NCBI RefSeq assembly: GCF_000380085.1
Contig: NZ_KB904538.1
Span: 1 to 39,974, forward strand
From: Streptococcus merionis DSM 19192
Lineage (GTDB): Bacteria; Bacillota; Bacilli; Lactobacillales; Streptococcaceae
Reading direction: 5' to 3'
Length of the DNA: 39,974 bases
Shown here: positions 17,777 to 25,932 of the stretch, piece after piece
Position numbering within the stretch: the stretch's first letter is position 1
Layout: each line of letters opens with the position of its first letter
The notes under the pieces: model-generated
Told to the model about the DNA's origin: nothing
Databases searched by the model: none
What the model saw: the letters and a program-made list of their open reading frames with translations, nothing else
Program-made: the position numbers and the translations under genes

Positions 17777-17889
17777 AAAAGAATCTCCTTGTAAATTTAA
17801 TCTGTAACAAAATCGTTACCAGACTATTAAAACATACTTTGTCAGAAAATTCAAGACTTTTTGAAGATTGTTTTTTTTCTATCATTATC

Positions 17890-17917
17890 ATTATATAGTA
17901 AAAAAGAGTGAGGTCAA
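17890..17917 (-). promoter_or_regulatory. Promoter of the surface protease
   Basis: TTGACC (17917-17912), 16 bp, TATAAT (17895-17890) on the - strand gives a leader of about 106 nt. The -35 box overlaps the 3' arm of the upstream terminator hairpin. The leader also holds GTAAC-GATTTT-GTTAC (17822-17807), a small inverted repeat before the ribosome binding site. Confidence 0.6.
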
Positions 17918-17943
17918 TAGCCATGATGACATCGCCCTCACCC
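17900..17943 (-). terminator. Terminator of the small membrane protein gene
   Basis: GTGAGG and CCTCAC pair across a structured loop. The - strand then reads CTCTTTTTTAC, a good U-tract. Confidence 0.7.
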
Positions 17944-18056
17944 CAAAGTATATAATCGTTGAAGATTACGTATAAGAACTTGTGATTTTACTGAAATTGA
18001 CTATAACTATCTTAATAATCGAAAACGCCTTTCCAAATCAAAGCATCGTCAGGTTC

Positions 18057-18353
18057 TTACTTAAATTTTCGGTAAACTACCTCAACACCAATTAAGATAA
18101 TCAATACACTACCCATAATAAACAAGGCTACTAACCAATACATGGGTTTACTGGCCGTTTGGATGCGTACAATATCCACGATAAAAAAGAGGAGAATGGG
18201 GCCTCCAAGCCAGAAAGCAAGGCGCCCCACAAATAGTTCATTGAGCGTTCCTTTATCTTGATGTGATTCACGATCTTTGGTCAAATAAGCAAAGTATCGT
18301 AATAGTCCGTAAAAAATCCCCGTAAATAGCGCTAAAAAAATATGATCACTCAT
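18057..18353 (-). CDS. Small three-helix membrane protein of unknown function
   Basis: The 98-residue protein has three hydrophobic segments at about 5-22, 45-63 and 72-91, separated by a charged loop TKDRESHQDKGTLNE. It ends YRKFK, suggesting a cytoplasmic C-terminus. A TTG at 18356 is in frame, but GGAG (18364-18361) is 7 nt from ATG 18353, which I take as the start. It is single-gene with its own terminator and lies between the protease and a hairpin-rich region after ffh. I recognise no family. Confidence 0.65.
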   Translation of the reverse strand: MSDHIFLALFTGIFYGLLRYFAYLTKDRESHQDKGTLNELFVGRLAFWLGGPILLFFIVDIVRIQTASKPMYWLVALFIMGSVLIILIGVEVVYRKFK

Positions 18354-18391
18354 CAATAAACTCCATTTTCTTTCACCAAAAGTTAATTTTT

Positions 18392-18424
18392 AAAAATAAA
18401 GAGACTGGGCTCAAGTCCAATCTC
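18392..18424 (-). terminator. Terminator at the far end of the ffh transcript
   Basis: GAGATTGGACT and AGCCCAGTCTC (9 of 11 paired) are followed on the - strand by TTTATTTTT. This is the only one of the five hairpins after ffh with a clear U-tract. Confidence 0.6.
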
Positions 18425-18650
18425 ACCTCTCATCGTTTGCGTAAACATCTCAGCGTAGTGGTTGGGAGTAAGACTTGTTGGCCATGCCAACTTAGTCTTA
18501 CTCCTGCAAAGGTCATTAGGCGCTTTAGCGCCAATGAACCACTGCTGATTGGCAGATTTGTTCGTGTTTTATACACTCCAAATCTGGCCTAATCAACTGT
18601 GCGAGGGTGGGAAAACGAACTCTTTTTTGATTGATAGAGTTCTTTCCCAC
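18401..18650. repeat. Hairpin-rich intergenic element (five inverted repeats)
   Basis: The 310-bp gap between ffh and the small membrane gene holds no gene but five consecutive inverted repeats: 18401-18424, 18465-18504 (GGAGTAAGAC/GTCTTACTCC), 18513-18537 (TCATTaGGCGC/GCGCCAATGA), 18547-18594 (GATTGGCAGATTTG with its partner) and 18607-18650 (GTGGGAAAA and GAACTC with their complements). It resembles the composite dispersed repeats of streptococcal intergenic regions. Identity of the family is not confirmed. Confidence 0.6.
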
Positions 18651-18667
18651 TCCCCTTCGCCATAAGT

Positions 18668-20206
18668 CTACTTCCGCTTTTTCTTAGCTTTTCTCATCTT
18701 ATTGGCCATGCGTTTCATGCTTTGTTCTGCTGCAAAAGCTCCAATTTTGCCTTTAAGCCCACCACCAAACATCTGGCTCATATCCATATTACCCATATCA
18801 GGCATGCCCGGCATACCATTAAAGGCTGACATATCAGGCATGTTTGGTACGTTTTTAGGCATATTGTTAGGATTAATCCCCATGTCGCGCATTAGCTTAG
18901 ACATATCACCGCTCATAACCCCCTGCATCATGGTCTTGGCTTGATTAAAGTCCTTGATAAATTTATTGACATCAACAAAGCTGTTACCAGATCCAGCAGC
19001 AATACGACGGAGACGACTCGGTGTCAAAAGTTCAGGGTTTTCTCGCTCAGCAGGCGTCATGGATTGGACAATCGCTTTTTTTCGCGCAATTTCACGCTCG
19101 TCAACCTTAAGTTTAGACAAGGCTGGATTTCCAGCCATACCAGGAATCATCTTGAGCAGATCTTCCATAGGTCCCATGTTTTGAACTTGCTCTAACTGGT
19201 CAATGAAGTCGTTGAAATCAAAGGTATTTTCCCGCATTTTTTCTGCTAATTCCAATGATTTCTTCTCATCGTACTCAGCAGATGCCTTCTCAATTAGGGT
19301 CAGCAAATCCCCCATTCCCAGAATACGGCTTGCCATACGGTCTGGGTGGAAAGTTTCGATATCAGTGATTTTCTCACCTGTACCAGTAAACTTAATTGGT
19401 TGACCAGTAATTTGGCGAACAGAGAGAGCCGCACCGCCACGGGTATCACCATCAATTTTGGTTAAGACTACCCCAGTAATGTCTAGCTGGGCATTAAATT
19501 CGCGGGCAACATTAGCTGCTTCTTGACCAATCATGGCATCGACAACTAAGAGAATCTCATTTGGCTGTGCTAATGCTTTAACATCACGAAGCTCATTCAT
19601 GAGGACTTCGTCGATTTGTAGGCGACCCGCTGTATCAATCAAGACATAGTCATTGTGATGCTTTTTCGCTTCCTCCAAACCTTGGCGAACAATCTCAACT
19701 GCAGGCACCTGATTGCCAAGCTCAAAAACAGGCACGTCAATCTGCTTTCCTAAAGTCTTCAGCTGATCGATGGCTGCTGGACGGTAAATATCCGCTGCAA
19801 TCATCATCGGACGAGCTTTTTCCTCGTTCTTCAGTTTATTGGCTAACTTACCAGCAAAAGTTGTCTTACCCGCACCTTGAAGACCAACCATCATGATAAT
19901 GGTTGGAAGCTTTGGAGACTTATTTAGCTCAGCTGTATCAGAACCTAGAATCGCAGTTAGTTCTTCATTGACAATCTTAACAACTTGTTGAGCTGGATTC
20001 AGCGTATCAATGACTTCCTGCCCCAAAGCCCGTGTACGAATGTTACGGACAAATTCCTTTACAACAGGAAGAGCCACATCCGCCTCTAAAAGAGCAAGTC
20101 GAATCTCTTTCGTGACTTCTTGGACATCTGTTTCGGAGATTTTTTTCTTGCCACGGAGTCCTTTAAAAACACTTTGCAAACGTTCTGTTAAACTTTCAAA
20201 TGCCAT
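18668..20206 (-). CDS. ffh: Signal recognition particle protein Ffh
   Basis: The 512-residue SRP54 GTPase targets ribosomes making membrane proteins to FtsY/SecYEG. An N-domain helical bundle (1-85) is followed by the G domain with G1 GLQGAGKTT, DTAGR and TKIDGD, then the M domain (about 300-512). The M domain ends in a methionine-rich segment (MPDMSAFNGMPGMPDMGNMD) and the basic tail KMRKAKKKRK that contacts the 4.5S RNA and signal sequences. AGAGGT precedes the ATG. It follows ylxM by 18 bp and is co-transcribed with it. Confidence 0.97.
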   Translation of the reverse strand: MAFESLTERLQSVFKGLRGKKKISETDVQEVTKEIRLALLEADVALPVVKEFVRNIRTRALGQEVIDTLNPAQQVVKIVNEELTAILGSDTAELNKSPKLPTIIMMVGLQGAGKTTFAGKLANKLKNEEKARPMMIAADIYRPAAIDQLKTLGKQIDVPVFELGNQVPAVEIVRQGLEEAKKHHNDYVLIDTAGRLQIDEVLMNELRDVKALAQPNEILLVVDAMIGQEAANVAREFNAQLDITGVVLTKIDGDTRGGAALSVRQITGQPIKFTGTGEKITDIETFHPDRMASRILGMGDLLTLIEKASAEYDEKKSLELAEKMRENTFDFNDFIDQLEQVQNMGPMEDLLKMIPGMAGNPALSKLKVDEREIARKKAIVQSMTPAERENPELLTPSRLRRIAAGSGNSFVDVNKFIKDFNQAKTMMQGVMSGDMSKLMRDMGINPNNMPKNVPNMPDMSAFNGMPGMPDMGNMDMSQMFGGGLKGKIGAFAAEQSMKRMANKMRKAKKKRK

Positions 20207-20224
20207 ACTTACCTCTTTTTATTT

Positions 20225-20557
20225 TTAATCCCTGTTATCAATGCTTGATAAAAGCGTGATTTTTTCCTGAATAAATATATCCTCAGGATACTTAGTCAAT
20301 AGTTCATCAAAGATTTGACTACGAACAATGTAGTCAGAGTACATGTGGAGCTTACGCTCATAGTCTTCTAAAATCTTCTCAGTCCGCTTGATATTATCAT
20401 AAACAGCCTGACGACTCACGCTGAATTCTTCTGCTATTTCAGCTAAGCTATAATCATCAGCATAATATAGCTCAATATAATTCATTTGCTTATCTGTCAA
20501 CAAAGCAGCGTAGAATTCAAACAGAGCATTCATACGATTGGTTTTTTCAATTTCCAT
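20225..20557 (-). CDS. ylxM: YlxM, SRP-associated helix-turn-helix protein
   Basis: The 110-residue protein beginning [20 protein letters not shown] is a YlxM/p13 protein, sigma-70 region-4-like fold ([20 protein letters not shown]), which associates with Ffh and modulates the SRP. The frame is open for 19 more codons upstream, but a TATAAT box lies there, so ATG 20557 is the start. There is no ribosome binding site. The -10 ends 7 nt before the ATG, so the mRNA is predicted to be leaderless. Operon with ffh. Confidence 0.92.
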   Translation of the reverse strand: MEIEKTNRMNALFEFYAALLTDKQMNYIELYYADDYSLAEIAEEFSVSRQAVYDNIKRTEKILEDYERKLHMYSDYIVRSQIFDELLTKYPEDIFIQEKITLLSSIDNRD

Positions 20558-20564
20558 AAGCTTA

Positions 20565-20573
20565 ATTATACCA
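20565..20573 (-). promoter_or_regulatory. Extended -10 promoter of ylxM-ffh, predicted leaderless
   Basis: TGGTATAAT on the - strand (20573-20565) is a perfect TGn-TATAAT. The ylxM ATG begins 8 nt after it. No good -35 is seen at 17 bp (TATAAC). Confidence 0.65.
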
Positions 20574-20647
20574 AAAAAATAGCAAAAGTTATAGCCTTTA
20601 TTCCAGATTATCAATGATTCTCTTGTAAAGTAATTATGTAGAAATGA

Positions 20648-20737
20648 AAATCTATTTTTGTTTTACATAGTTTAATTTATGTAAATTTAATTAATATTTA
20701 AATCTGGTTTTGTTTTACATAAATTAAATTACGTTTA
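20648..20737. repeat. Two copies of a 52-bp repeat carrying spaced dyads
   Basis: AAATCTnnTTTTGTTTTACATA occurs at 20648-20669 and 20700-20721, exactly 52 bp apart (five helical turns). The first copy contains a perfect dyad TTTACATA-GTTTAATT-TATGTAAA (20662-20685). The second has TTTACATA-AATTAAAT-TACGTTTA (20714-20737). It lies about 90 bp upstream of the ylxM promoter. The gap 20574-20880 contains no gene that I can see. Confidence 0.5.
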
Positions 20738-20883
20738 TAATCATAGCATTTGCACTAATCATAGGTCAATGATAAAAAGAATGACTCAACTCTTAACAAC
20801 TAAACCAGCTCTGCTGTTTTCAAACTCAGACAAAAATAGTCAGTTTTGTCCGCTCACTTCTACTTCTTCAAACTCCCTTGAAG

Positions 20884-20921
20884 ATAAAAAATGGTGGGAC
20901 TGGATAAAACCAGCCCCACCA
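20884..20921 (-). terminator. Terminator of the candidate small RNA
   Basis: TGGTGGGgCTGG and CCAGtCCCACCA pair around TTTTAT, followed by TTTTTTAT on the - strand. Confidence 0.8.
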
Positions 20922-21036
20922 AAATGGGCACCCAGATGGGTGAGATAGAAAGGTTCACACAATCTACCAAGGTCCGCTCCTGCGTTAATGACCCCCATGC
21001 GCAAATATGGCTAATGCCAAATTCGGCTCATCGCAT
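20884..21036 (-). ncRNA. Candidate small RNA, about 150 nt
   Basis: A strong promoter upstream and a strong terminator at the end bracket a stretch without a convincing ORF. The predicted transcript folds locally: ATGCG/CGCAT near the 5' end around TGGC-ATTA-GCCA, then CACCC-ATCT-GGGTG, then the terminator stem. It contains none of the conserved cores I know for 4.5S RNA (GGAAGGAAGCAGCC), tmRNA or RNase P. It could instead be the 3' tail of a dispersed repeat; identity is open. Confidence 0.45.
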
Positions 21037-21042
21037 ATTCTT

Positions 21043-21071
21043 ATTTTAACACAGCTAAAGTTTTTTCGCAA
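21043..21071 (-). promoter_or_regulatory. Promoter of the candidate small RNA
   Basis: TTGCGA (21071-21066), 17 bp, TAAAAT (21048-21043), with TG extension (TGTTAAAAT) on the - strand. It begins 30 bp after the proX-like stop codon, too late to serve that gene. Confidence 0.65.
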
Positions 21072-21100
21072 GGGGCGTTTTTACACACACGACAAACAGA

Positions 21101-21589
21101 TTACAAATCAATGACCTCAACTTGATAACCAATACTTTGGATAAATGTTAGCAGATCGGAAGTCTCTACAAACAGTGTCTTGTCATTAGTATTTGGATGG
21201 AAACTCATACGGGGCTCTGTCATAATTTCCTGATCAATGTAAACAGCAATGTCCCTATCAGCGTTATTTAAAAGGCCAAAAGGAGAGACGACACCCGGTG
21301 TCAAGGACATTTTCTCCATCAAACTATCACTTGGAGCCAGCCTAATACGATTGGCGCCAACGATAGACTTAAATTTATCCATGTCCAGCATTTTATGGTC
21401 ATCCATGATGAGCAAGTAGAACTGTGTTTTTTTCTTATTTGTCAAAAACATGGTTTTCGTCCGTACGCCCTCAATTCCTTCAATAAAACTGTCAGCTTGC
21501 TCTGTTGTGAGAGCTGGTGGGTGTTCCACAATCTGAAAAGGGATAGAAAGTTCGTTTAATTTCGCAACCACAGGAGTATATAAATCCAT
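21101..21589 (-). CDS. ProX/PrdX-type prolyl-tRNA editing protein
   Basis: The 162-residue YbaK/ProRS-editing-domain protein shows VEHPPALTTEQADSF and GVRTKTMFLTNKKKTQFYLL with the invariant lysine, a pattern typical of PrdX (ProX) deacylases that hydrolyse mischarged Ala-tRNA(Pro). The middle motif SLTPGVVSPFGLLNN fits as well. The frame also has GTG 21592, but GAGAGG is best spaced (7 nt) for ATG 21589. It follows the putative metallopeptidase gene by 45 bp and is probably co-transcribed. Confidence 0.83.
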   Translation of the reverse strand: MDLYTPVVAKLNELSIPFQIVEHPPALTTEQADSFIEGIEGVRTKTMFLTNKKKTQFYLLIMDDHKMLDMDKFKSIVGANRIRLAPSDSLMEKMSLTPGVVSPFGLLNNADRDIAVYIDQEIMTEPRMSFHPNTNDKTLFVETSDLLTFIQSIGYQVEVIDL

Positions 21590-21634
21590 CACAATGCCTC
21601 TCTTTATTCATCTATCATAATTTCAACTGACACT

Positions 21635-22372
21635 CTACGTCCTTTTTAGCCAATCGTACAAGGAGAGCTCGGCTTCTTCTTGCCACCAAGCGTGATAGCG
21701 TTCAAAAATCTTCTCCAAACTTTCGTACTGCTCTACTAACTGGCAGATAACCAGAAAAGCATTGGCATAAAAGGTCATCAGATAGGCTAAATTCTGACTG
21801 GCGTATGTTTCTTGATTGAAGTTTTCGACATGAAATTTCCCAAAATATTGTTCGAAGTAAGCAACTTGCTGTGCTTCGATTTGGTAAATTTGCTCAAAAG
21901 CCTCATCAGATAACAGGTAGCGTCGTGATAAATACTCGCACATTCCCTCTTCAAACCAGAGATCATCTCTGCTACTCTCGTAATCTGACTCGAAAACATC
22001 GCAATCATGGGTTAATTCATGAAAGAAGACTTGCTGAATATGATGTTCTGGAAGGTTTTGATAGTAATTGCGCACCAGATCAGGAATATCTGGATATGGC
22101 GACAACATCTCCTCAAAGAACGTCCGCCACTCTACGATATCAGGTGTCATGACAATCCTGATGCCGTTGTTATAAGCAGGGATAGGCTGCTGAGCGAAAA
22201 CGGTCATGGCTTGCTCTGCCCTTGTCCAGATAACGGCTTGAGCAGGATCAATCAGTTGGAAATTCTGCACCAGATAAGCCTTGTAAGCTTCCGACTGGGC
22301 AAGCAGTTCCTCTACCAGTGGCTTTATCGTTTCTAATTCTTGGCTGCTCTCGTACGCAAAAATAGATTTCAT
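21635..22372 (-). CDS. Putative zinc metallopeptidase (HExxH), uncharacterised
   Basis: This 245-residue soluble protein has HELTH at 118-122 and WFEEGMCEYLSRR at 139-151. A zinc-binding HExxH followed about 20 residues later by an E-G-x-x-x-Y type motif is what gluzincin (MA-clan) peptidases show, with E142 as likely third ligand. There is no signal peptide, so it is cytoplasmic unless exported unusually. Residues 1-100 are helical and not recognisable. An extended -10 (TGATATACT, 22404-22397 on the - strand) precedes it. Substrate unknown. Confidence 0.65.
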   Translation of the reverse strand: MKSIFAYESSQELETIKPLVEELLAQSEAYKAYLVQNFQLIDPAQAVIWTRAEQAMTVFAQQPIPAYNNGIRIVMTPDIVEWRTFFEEMLSPYPDIPDLVRNYYQNLPEHHIQQVFFHELTHDCDVFESDYESSRDDLWFEEGMCEYLSRRYLLSDEAFEQIYQIEAQQVAYFEQYFGKFHVENFNQETYASQNLAYLMTFYANAFLVICQLVEQYESLEKIFERYHAWWQEEAELSLYDWLKRT

Positions 22373-22464
22373 AGCTTTTCCTTCTTTTTACTAATTAGTA
22401 TATCACAAAAGCAAAGTCTGAGGACTTAATTTAAAAAATATTCATCTTATTTCTCTAGATTTAC

Positions 22465-22493
22465 TTGTATGAAATGAGTATTTGGATTAAAAT
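22465..22493 (+). promoter_or_regulatory. Promoter of the Na/Pi cotransporter gene
   Basis: TTGTAT (22465-22470), 17 bp, TAAAAT (22488-22493), about 32 nt before a GAGAGG ribosome binding site region and ATG 22532. Confidence 0.65.
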
Positions 22494-22531
22494 AGAGTGA
22501 GATTAGAATCCGGTTTAGAAGAGAGGTACTT

Positions 22532-24163
22532 ATGACAATCAATTGGCAAGAGATGGCGTTTCATTTCCTTGGTGGCTTAGGCTTGTTTTTGTTTAGTATC
22601 AAATACATGGGAGATGGTTTACAACAGGTCGCTGGTGAACGGTTGCGATTTTACATTGATAAATATACTAGTAATCCTCTTCTAGGGATTTTAGTTGGGA
22701 TTGTCATGACCGCCTTGATTCAGTCGAGCTCTGGGGTAACTGTCATCGCTGTTGGTTTGGTAATGGCCAATCTACTCACTTTAAAGCAAGCTATCGGTAT
22801 CGTTATGGGTGCCAATATTGGGACAACTGTCACCTCAATTTTGATTGGGTTTAATTTAGGAGCTTATGCGCTTCCTATGATTTTTGTAGGGGCAACGCTT
22901 CTATTTTTCACAAATAAGCGACACTTAAATAATTTGGGAAGAATTGTTTTTGGTATCGGCGGCATCTTCTTTTCCTTGACTATCATGAGCGATGCCATGG
23001 CTCCTTTGCGTGATGTCTCCAGTTTTCAATCCTATCTAGCCACTCTCGGTGACAAACCTATCCAAGGTGTTTTTATTGGTACTATCTTAACCGCCATCAT
23101 TCAGTCCTCTGCTGCCATTATCGGAATTCTCCAAGGGCTGTATGCAGAAAGTCTACTCCAGCTTCAAGGGGCAATTCCCATTCTTTTAGGAAGTAACATT
23201 GGAACCTGTATCACCGTTGTTTTGGCAGCGATTGGAGCCAATATTGCTGCTAAGCGAGTTGCTGCTGCGCACGTCTTATTCAATGTCATCGGTACTGTTA
23301 TTTTTATTATTTTATTGACCCCTTTCACCCATATCATGCAGTGGTTGGAAGTGACTTTAAAGCTCAGTCCAGAAATGACTGTTGCTTTAGCTCATGGTTC
23401 TTTTAATGTGACCAATACTATATTTCTCTTTCCTTTTATCAATTTCTTGGCCTATTTGGTTACGAAACTGATACCAGGCGAAGACGAGGGAGTCAAGTAC
23501 GAATCCTTGTATCTAGAACGCATCGTTATCAGTCAATCACCGGCTATCGCAATTGGAAATGCCAAAAAAGAATTCCTACATCTGGGCTCCTATGCTGTTA
23601 AATCCCTGTCACATGCCTATCAGTATTTGATAACGTCAGATACACAGGAAGCTAATAAAGTTACAACATACGAAAAAACAATCAATACGATTGATGATGA
23701 ATTGACACGTTATCTGATTGAACTGTCTCGTGAAGAGCTTAGTCCCTCTGAAAGTGATGTCTTGGGGAATCTGCTAGATGCTTCACGGGATTTAGAAAAG
23801 ATTGGCGATCACGCCTTTCGACTGGTCGAAGTTGTCAACCAGATTAACCACCATCACACCAGATTGTCAGCAGTTGCGATGCAAGAAGTGGACGAAATCC
23901 ATTCCTTAACCCTCCAAATGATTAAAGATGTCCTTCAGGCAATTGAAGCGTCAGACAGTTATTTAGCTCAGAAGCTCATCGATCAATGCCAACAGGTCAA
24001 AAGCTTGGAGCGGTATTATCGTAAAAAACATATCAAACGGCTTAATAATGAGCAATGCACACCACAAGCTGGCGTTAGTTTTATTGATATGATTTCACAT
24101 TACAGTAGAGTGTCTGACCATGTCCTAAACTTGGCAGAAAAAGTCACGATGGGACAGATTTAA
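22532..24163 (+). CDS. Na/Pi cotransporter family protein with PhoU-like tail
   Basis: The 543-residue protein has about eight to nine transmembrane segments containing the duplicated NptA-type signature, TALIQSSSGVTVIAVGL and TAIIQSSAAIIGIL, that forms the substrate path of type-II sodium-phosphate cotransporters. GANIGTT and GSNIGTC occur after each. The C-terminal 200 residues are a helical PhoU-like domain (NLLDASRDLEKIGDHAFRLV) that probably regulates uptake. It is the only sizeable + strand gene to the right of difSL and has its own promoter and two terminators. Nothing marks it as horizontally acquired. Confidence 0.9.
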   Translation: MTINWQEMAFHFLGGLGLFLFSIKYMGDGLQQVAGERLRFYIDKYTSNPLLGILVGIVMTALIQSSSGVTVIAVGLVMANLLTLKQAIGIVMGANIGTTVTSILIGFNLGAYALPMIFVGATLLFFTNKRHLNNLGRIVFGIGGIFFSLTIMSDAMAPLRDVSSFQSYLATLGDKPIQGVFIGTILTAIIQSSAAIIGILQGLYAESLLQLQGAIPILLGSNIGTCITVVLAAIGANIAAKRVAAAHVLFNVIGTVIFIILLTPFTHIMQWLEVTLKLSPEMTVALAHGSFNVTNTIFLFPFINFLAYLVTKLIPGEDEGVKYESLYLERIVISQSPAIAIGNAKKEFLHLGSYAVKSLSHAYQYLITSDTQEANKVTTYEKTINTIDDELTRYLIELSREELSPSESDVLGNLLDASRDLEKIGDHAFRLVEVVNQINHHHTRLSAVAMQEVDEIHSLTLQMIKDVLQAIEASDSYLAQKLIDQCQQVKSLERYYRKKHIKRLNNEQCTPQAGVSFIDMISHYSRVSDHVLNLAEKVTMGQI

Positions 24164-24236
24164 TATCAAACGCGTAAGGAAAATTAGTCATTAGAAAAAG
24201 TTAAAAAACTGCAAATCATTTTTAGCTTGAATCTAT

Positions 24237-24289
24237 AAACCAAGGAGTGAGAACAATCAATTACGATTGAGTCCCGCTCCTTGGTTTTT
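24237..24289 (+). terminator. Terminator 1 after the Na/Pi cotransporter
   Basis: AAACCAAGGAG and CTCCTTGGTTT pair, with CAATC/GATTG inside, followed by TTTTTG. Confidence 0.85.
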
Positions 24290-24291
24290 GT

Positions 24292-24324
24292 CCTGAGAAA
24301 TCTTTTTTATCTCAGGCTTTTTTT
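24292..24324 (+). terminator. Terminator 2 after the Na/Pi cotransporter
   Basis: CCTGAGA and TCTCAGG pair, followed by CTTTTTTT. Together with terminator 1 it shields the convergent ABC genes from read-through. Confidence 0.8.
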
Positions 24325-24339
24325 GTAAAATAGCGTGCA

Positions 24340-25924
24340 TTATAACTTTGATTCTATTGTTTGTGATAAATCAATGACGCCATCATAGATAAATTCATCA
24401 TCGATATGATGAGCAATTTCAATAATAGTTACGGGTAAATTGAAAAGCAAATTTCGAATGACCTTCGCATTTTTAGCATCAAGCGGAGCTGTTACTTCAT
24501 CGGCTAGAAGAACGTCTTTTTGCCTAATGAGACTTCTCGCAATTTCAAGACGTGTCTTTTGACCACCTGAGATGTTTTCGCCATTATTGACAATCTGATA
24601 GTCTAAGATAGCGTCAAATTCATCCGTCAAACCAACTTGTTCCAGTTTTTCTAACAATAAATCATCTGAAAAATCCGCTCCCAACGTCAAATTATAACGA
24701 ATGCTGTTATTAAATAGATAAGGAGACTGGGCAATTAAACCGATACGCTGTTGGTAATCCTTCGCCACCTGATCCTTATCAAGTACCATAGTTAGTTCGC
24801 CTTTGTCTGGAATTAATTCTTGTAACATCAGCTTAAAGAGAGTTGATTTCCCAGACCCACTTGCTCCCTTAATCAGGTACTTCTTCCCCTTTTCAAAACG
24901 ATAAGAAAGGTTTGAAAAAAGCACCCCTATCTGCAAATGATTTAGTCAAATGATAGCATTCCAAAGCTTCAAAACCTTCCGTTGATAAAGACGATAGCTG
25001 ATGGTCAGGAGTTGGTTGCACCAGTATCTGATCAAATGTTTCAGAAATAGCTTTTGCTCCTTTGAGCCTAAAAATATCGTTAACAATATTCAACAATGGT
25101 TGCTCCAGACGTGTTGCCGCAATAAACATAGCAATCAGGTCAGTCGTTCTCAATTCTGTACCTACTGTCATTAAGACCAGTCCTAAAAAGATTGGTAAGA
25201 ATTGAGACACAAAGAGCATTAGATTAGCTAAAAAGACAAAGAAAGATTGATAAATCCCAAATGTTTGCCGTGACTTTTCGTAGCGTGCTGATTGGTTTTG
25301 AACCATTTTGAGACCAGGAGAAAGAGCTTGATTATGAATCAACGTTGACCTTCCAGCAATCGTATCGCTCAATAAACTCAGTAATTTCTGTCTTTCTGCG
25401 GCTTGCTCGCCACCTTTTCGCTCTGCCATTTTACTAATCCTAAGTTGAACAACTAAGAAAATAAAGGCACAGGCAATAAACAACAAACCAATCGGTATAT
25501 TTTTTACTAAGAGGTAGATGCTAAGTAAGAGGAAATTACTGATGTGTGCAACGAGGAGGACACTAGGGCTGATATAGTTCCAGAGATAGTATTCAACATC
25601 CTGAGTCAGTATTGAAATTTTCTTATCATTGCCCATTTCCTGATGAGCTAATATCAACTGTTGATAGAGGCGAAGTCGAATGTTGCCACAACCTATGGTC
25701 ATTATCTGGTTCAGCAAGAGATTGGCAATAAACATCACCGCATATAAAAGCAAATAGAGTATCAGTCCGTAGACCAAAAAATCCCATGTCTCTTTGCGGC
25801 TATTTAATGCTGTAAGATCAAAGATTTTGTCTGTCATCAATGGTTCAATGAGAAAGACGAAACTATTTAAAACACTGGAGATGAGGGCTAAGGTCACCAA
25901 AAATTTATTAAAATACTTAAACAT
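24340..25924 (-). pseudogene. ABC half-transporter (permease plus ATPase), frameshifted
   Basis: Two overlapping frames make one gene. The first, from ATG 25924, has six hydrophobic segments and runs to residue 343, diverging after AFFKPFLSF. The second resumes at about 24920 with LFSNLSYRFEKGKKYL and carries Walker A GASGSGKST, signature ISGGQKTR, DEVTAPLD and AHHIDD. Aligned to the intact neighbour (EKTIFKDFSY), the true frame should read DRVLFSNLSY. The lesion is a single extra base, most likely in the GGGG run at 24924-24927 or the T-run beside it (24916-24921). Unless slippage rescues it, the product is a permease without its ATPase. It would have been the partner of the next gene, 8 bp away. 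Confidence 0.85.
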
Positions 25925-25932
25925 CTCATCAC

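Noticed and set aside
17807..17850. Second protease promoter (CTGACA followed by TTTAATAG)
   Set aside because: No -10 hexamer lies at an acceptable distance; the TTGACC/TATAAT pair further upstream is much better.
18401..18650. CRISPR array
   Set aside because: The repeats are inverted pairs of differing sequence, not regularly spaced identical direct repeats. No cas genes are in the window.
20225..20614. Longer ylxM start at 20614
   Set aside because: The extra 19 codons run through a perfect -10 box and do not resemble YlxM proteins, whose N-terminus is MEIEKTNR.
20884..21036. 4.5S RNA, tmRNA, 6S or riboswitch
   Set aside because: The tempting GGAGCGGACC stretch next to ffh suggested SRP RNA, but the conserved GGAAGGAAGCAGCC core is absent, as are tRNA-like ends and known riboswitch cores. 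No gene starts downstream for a riboswitch to control.
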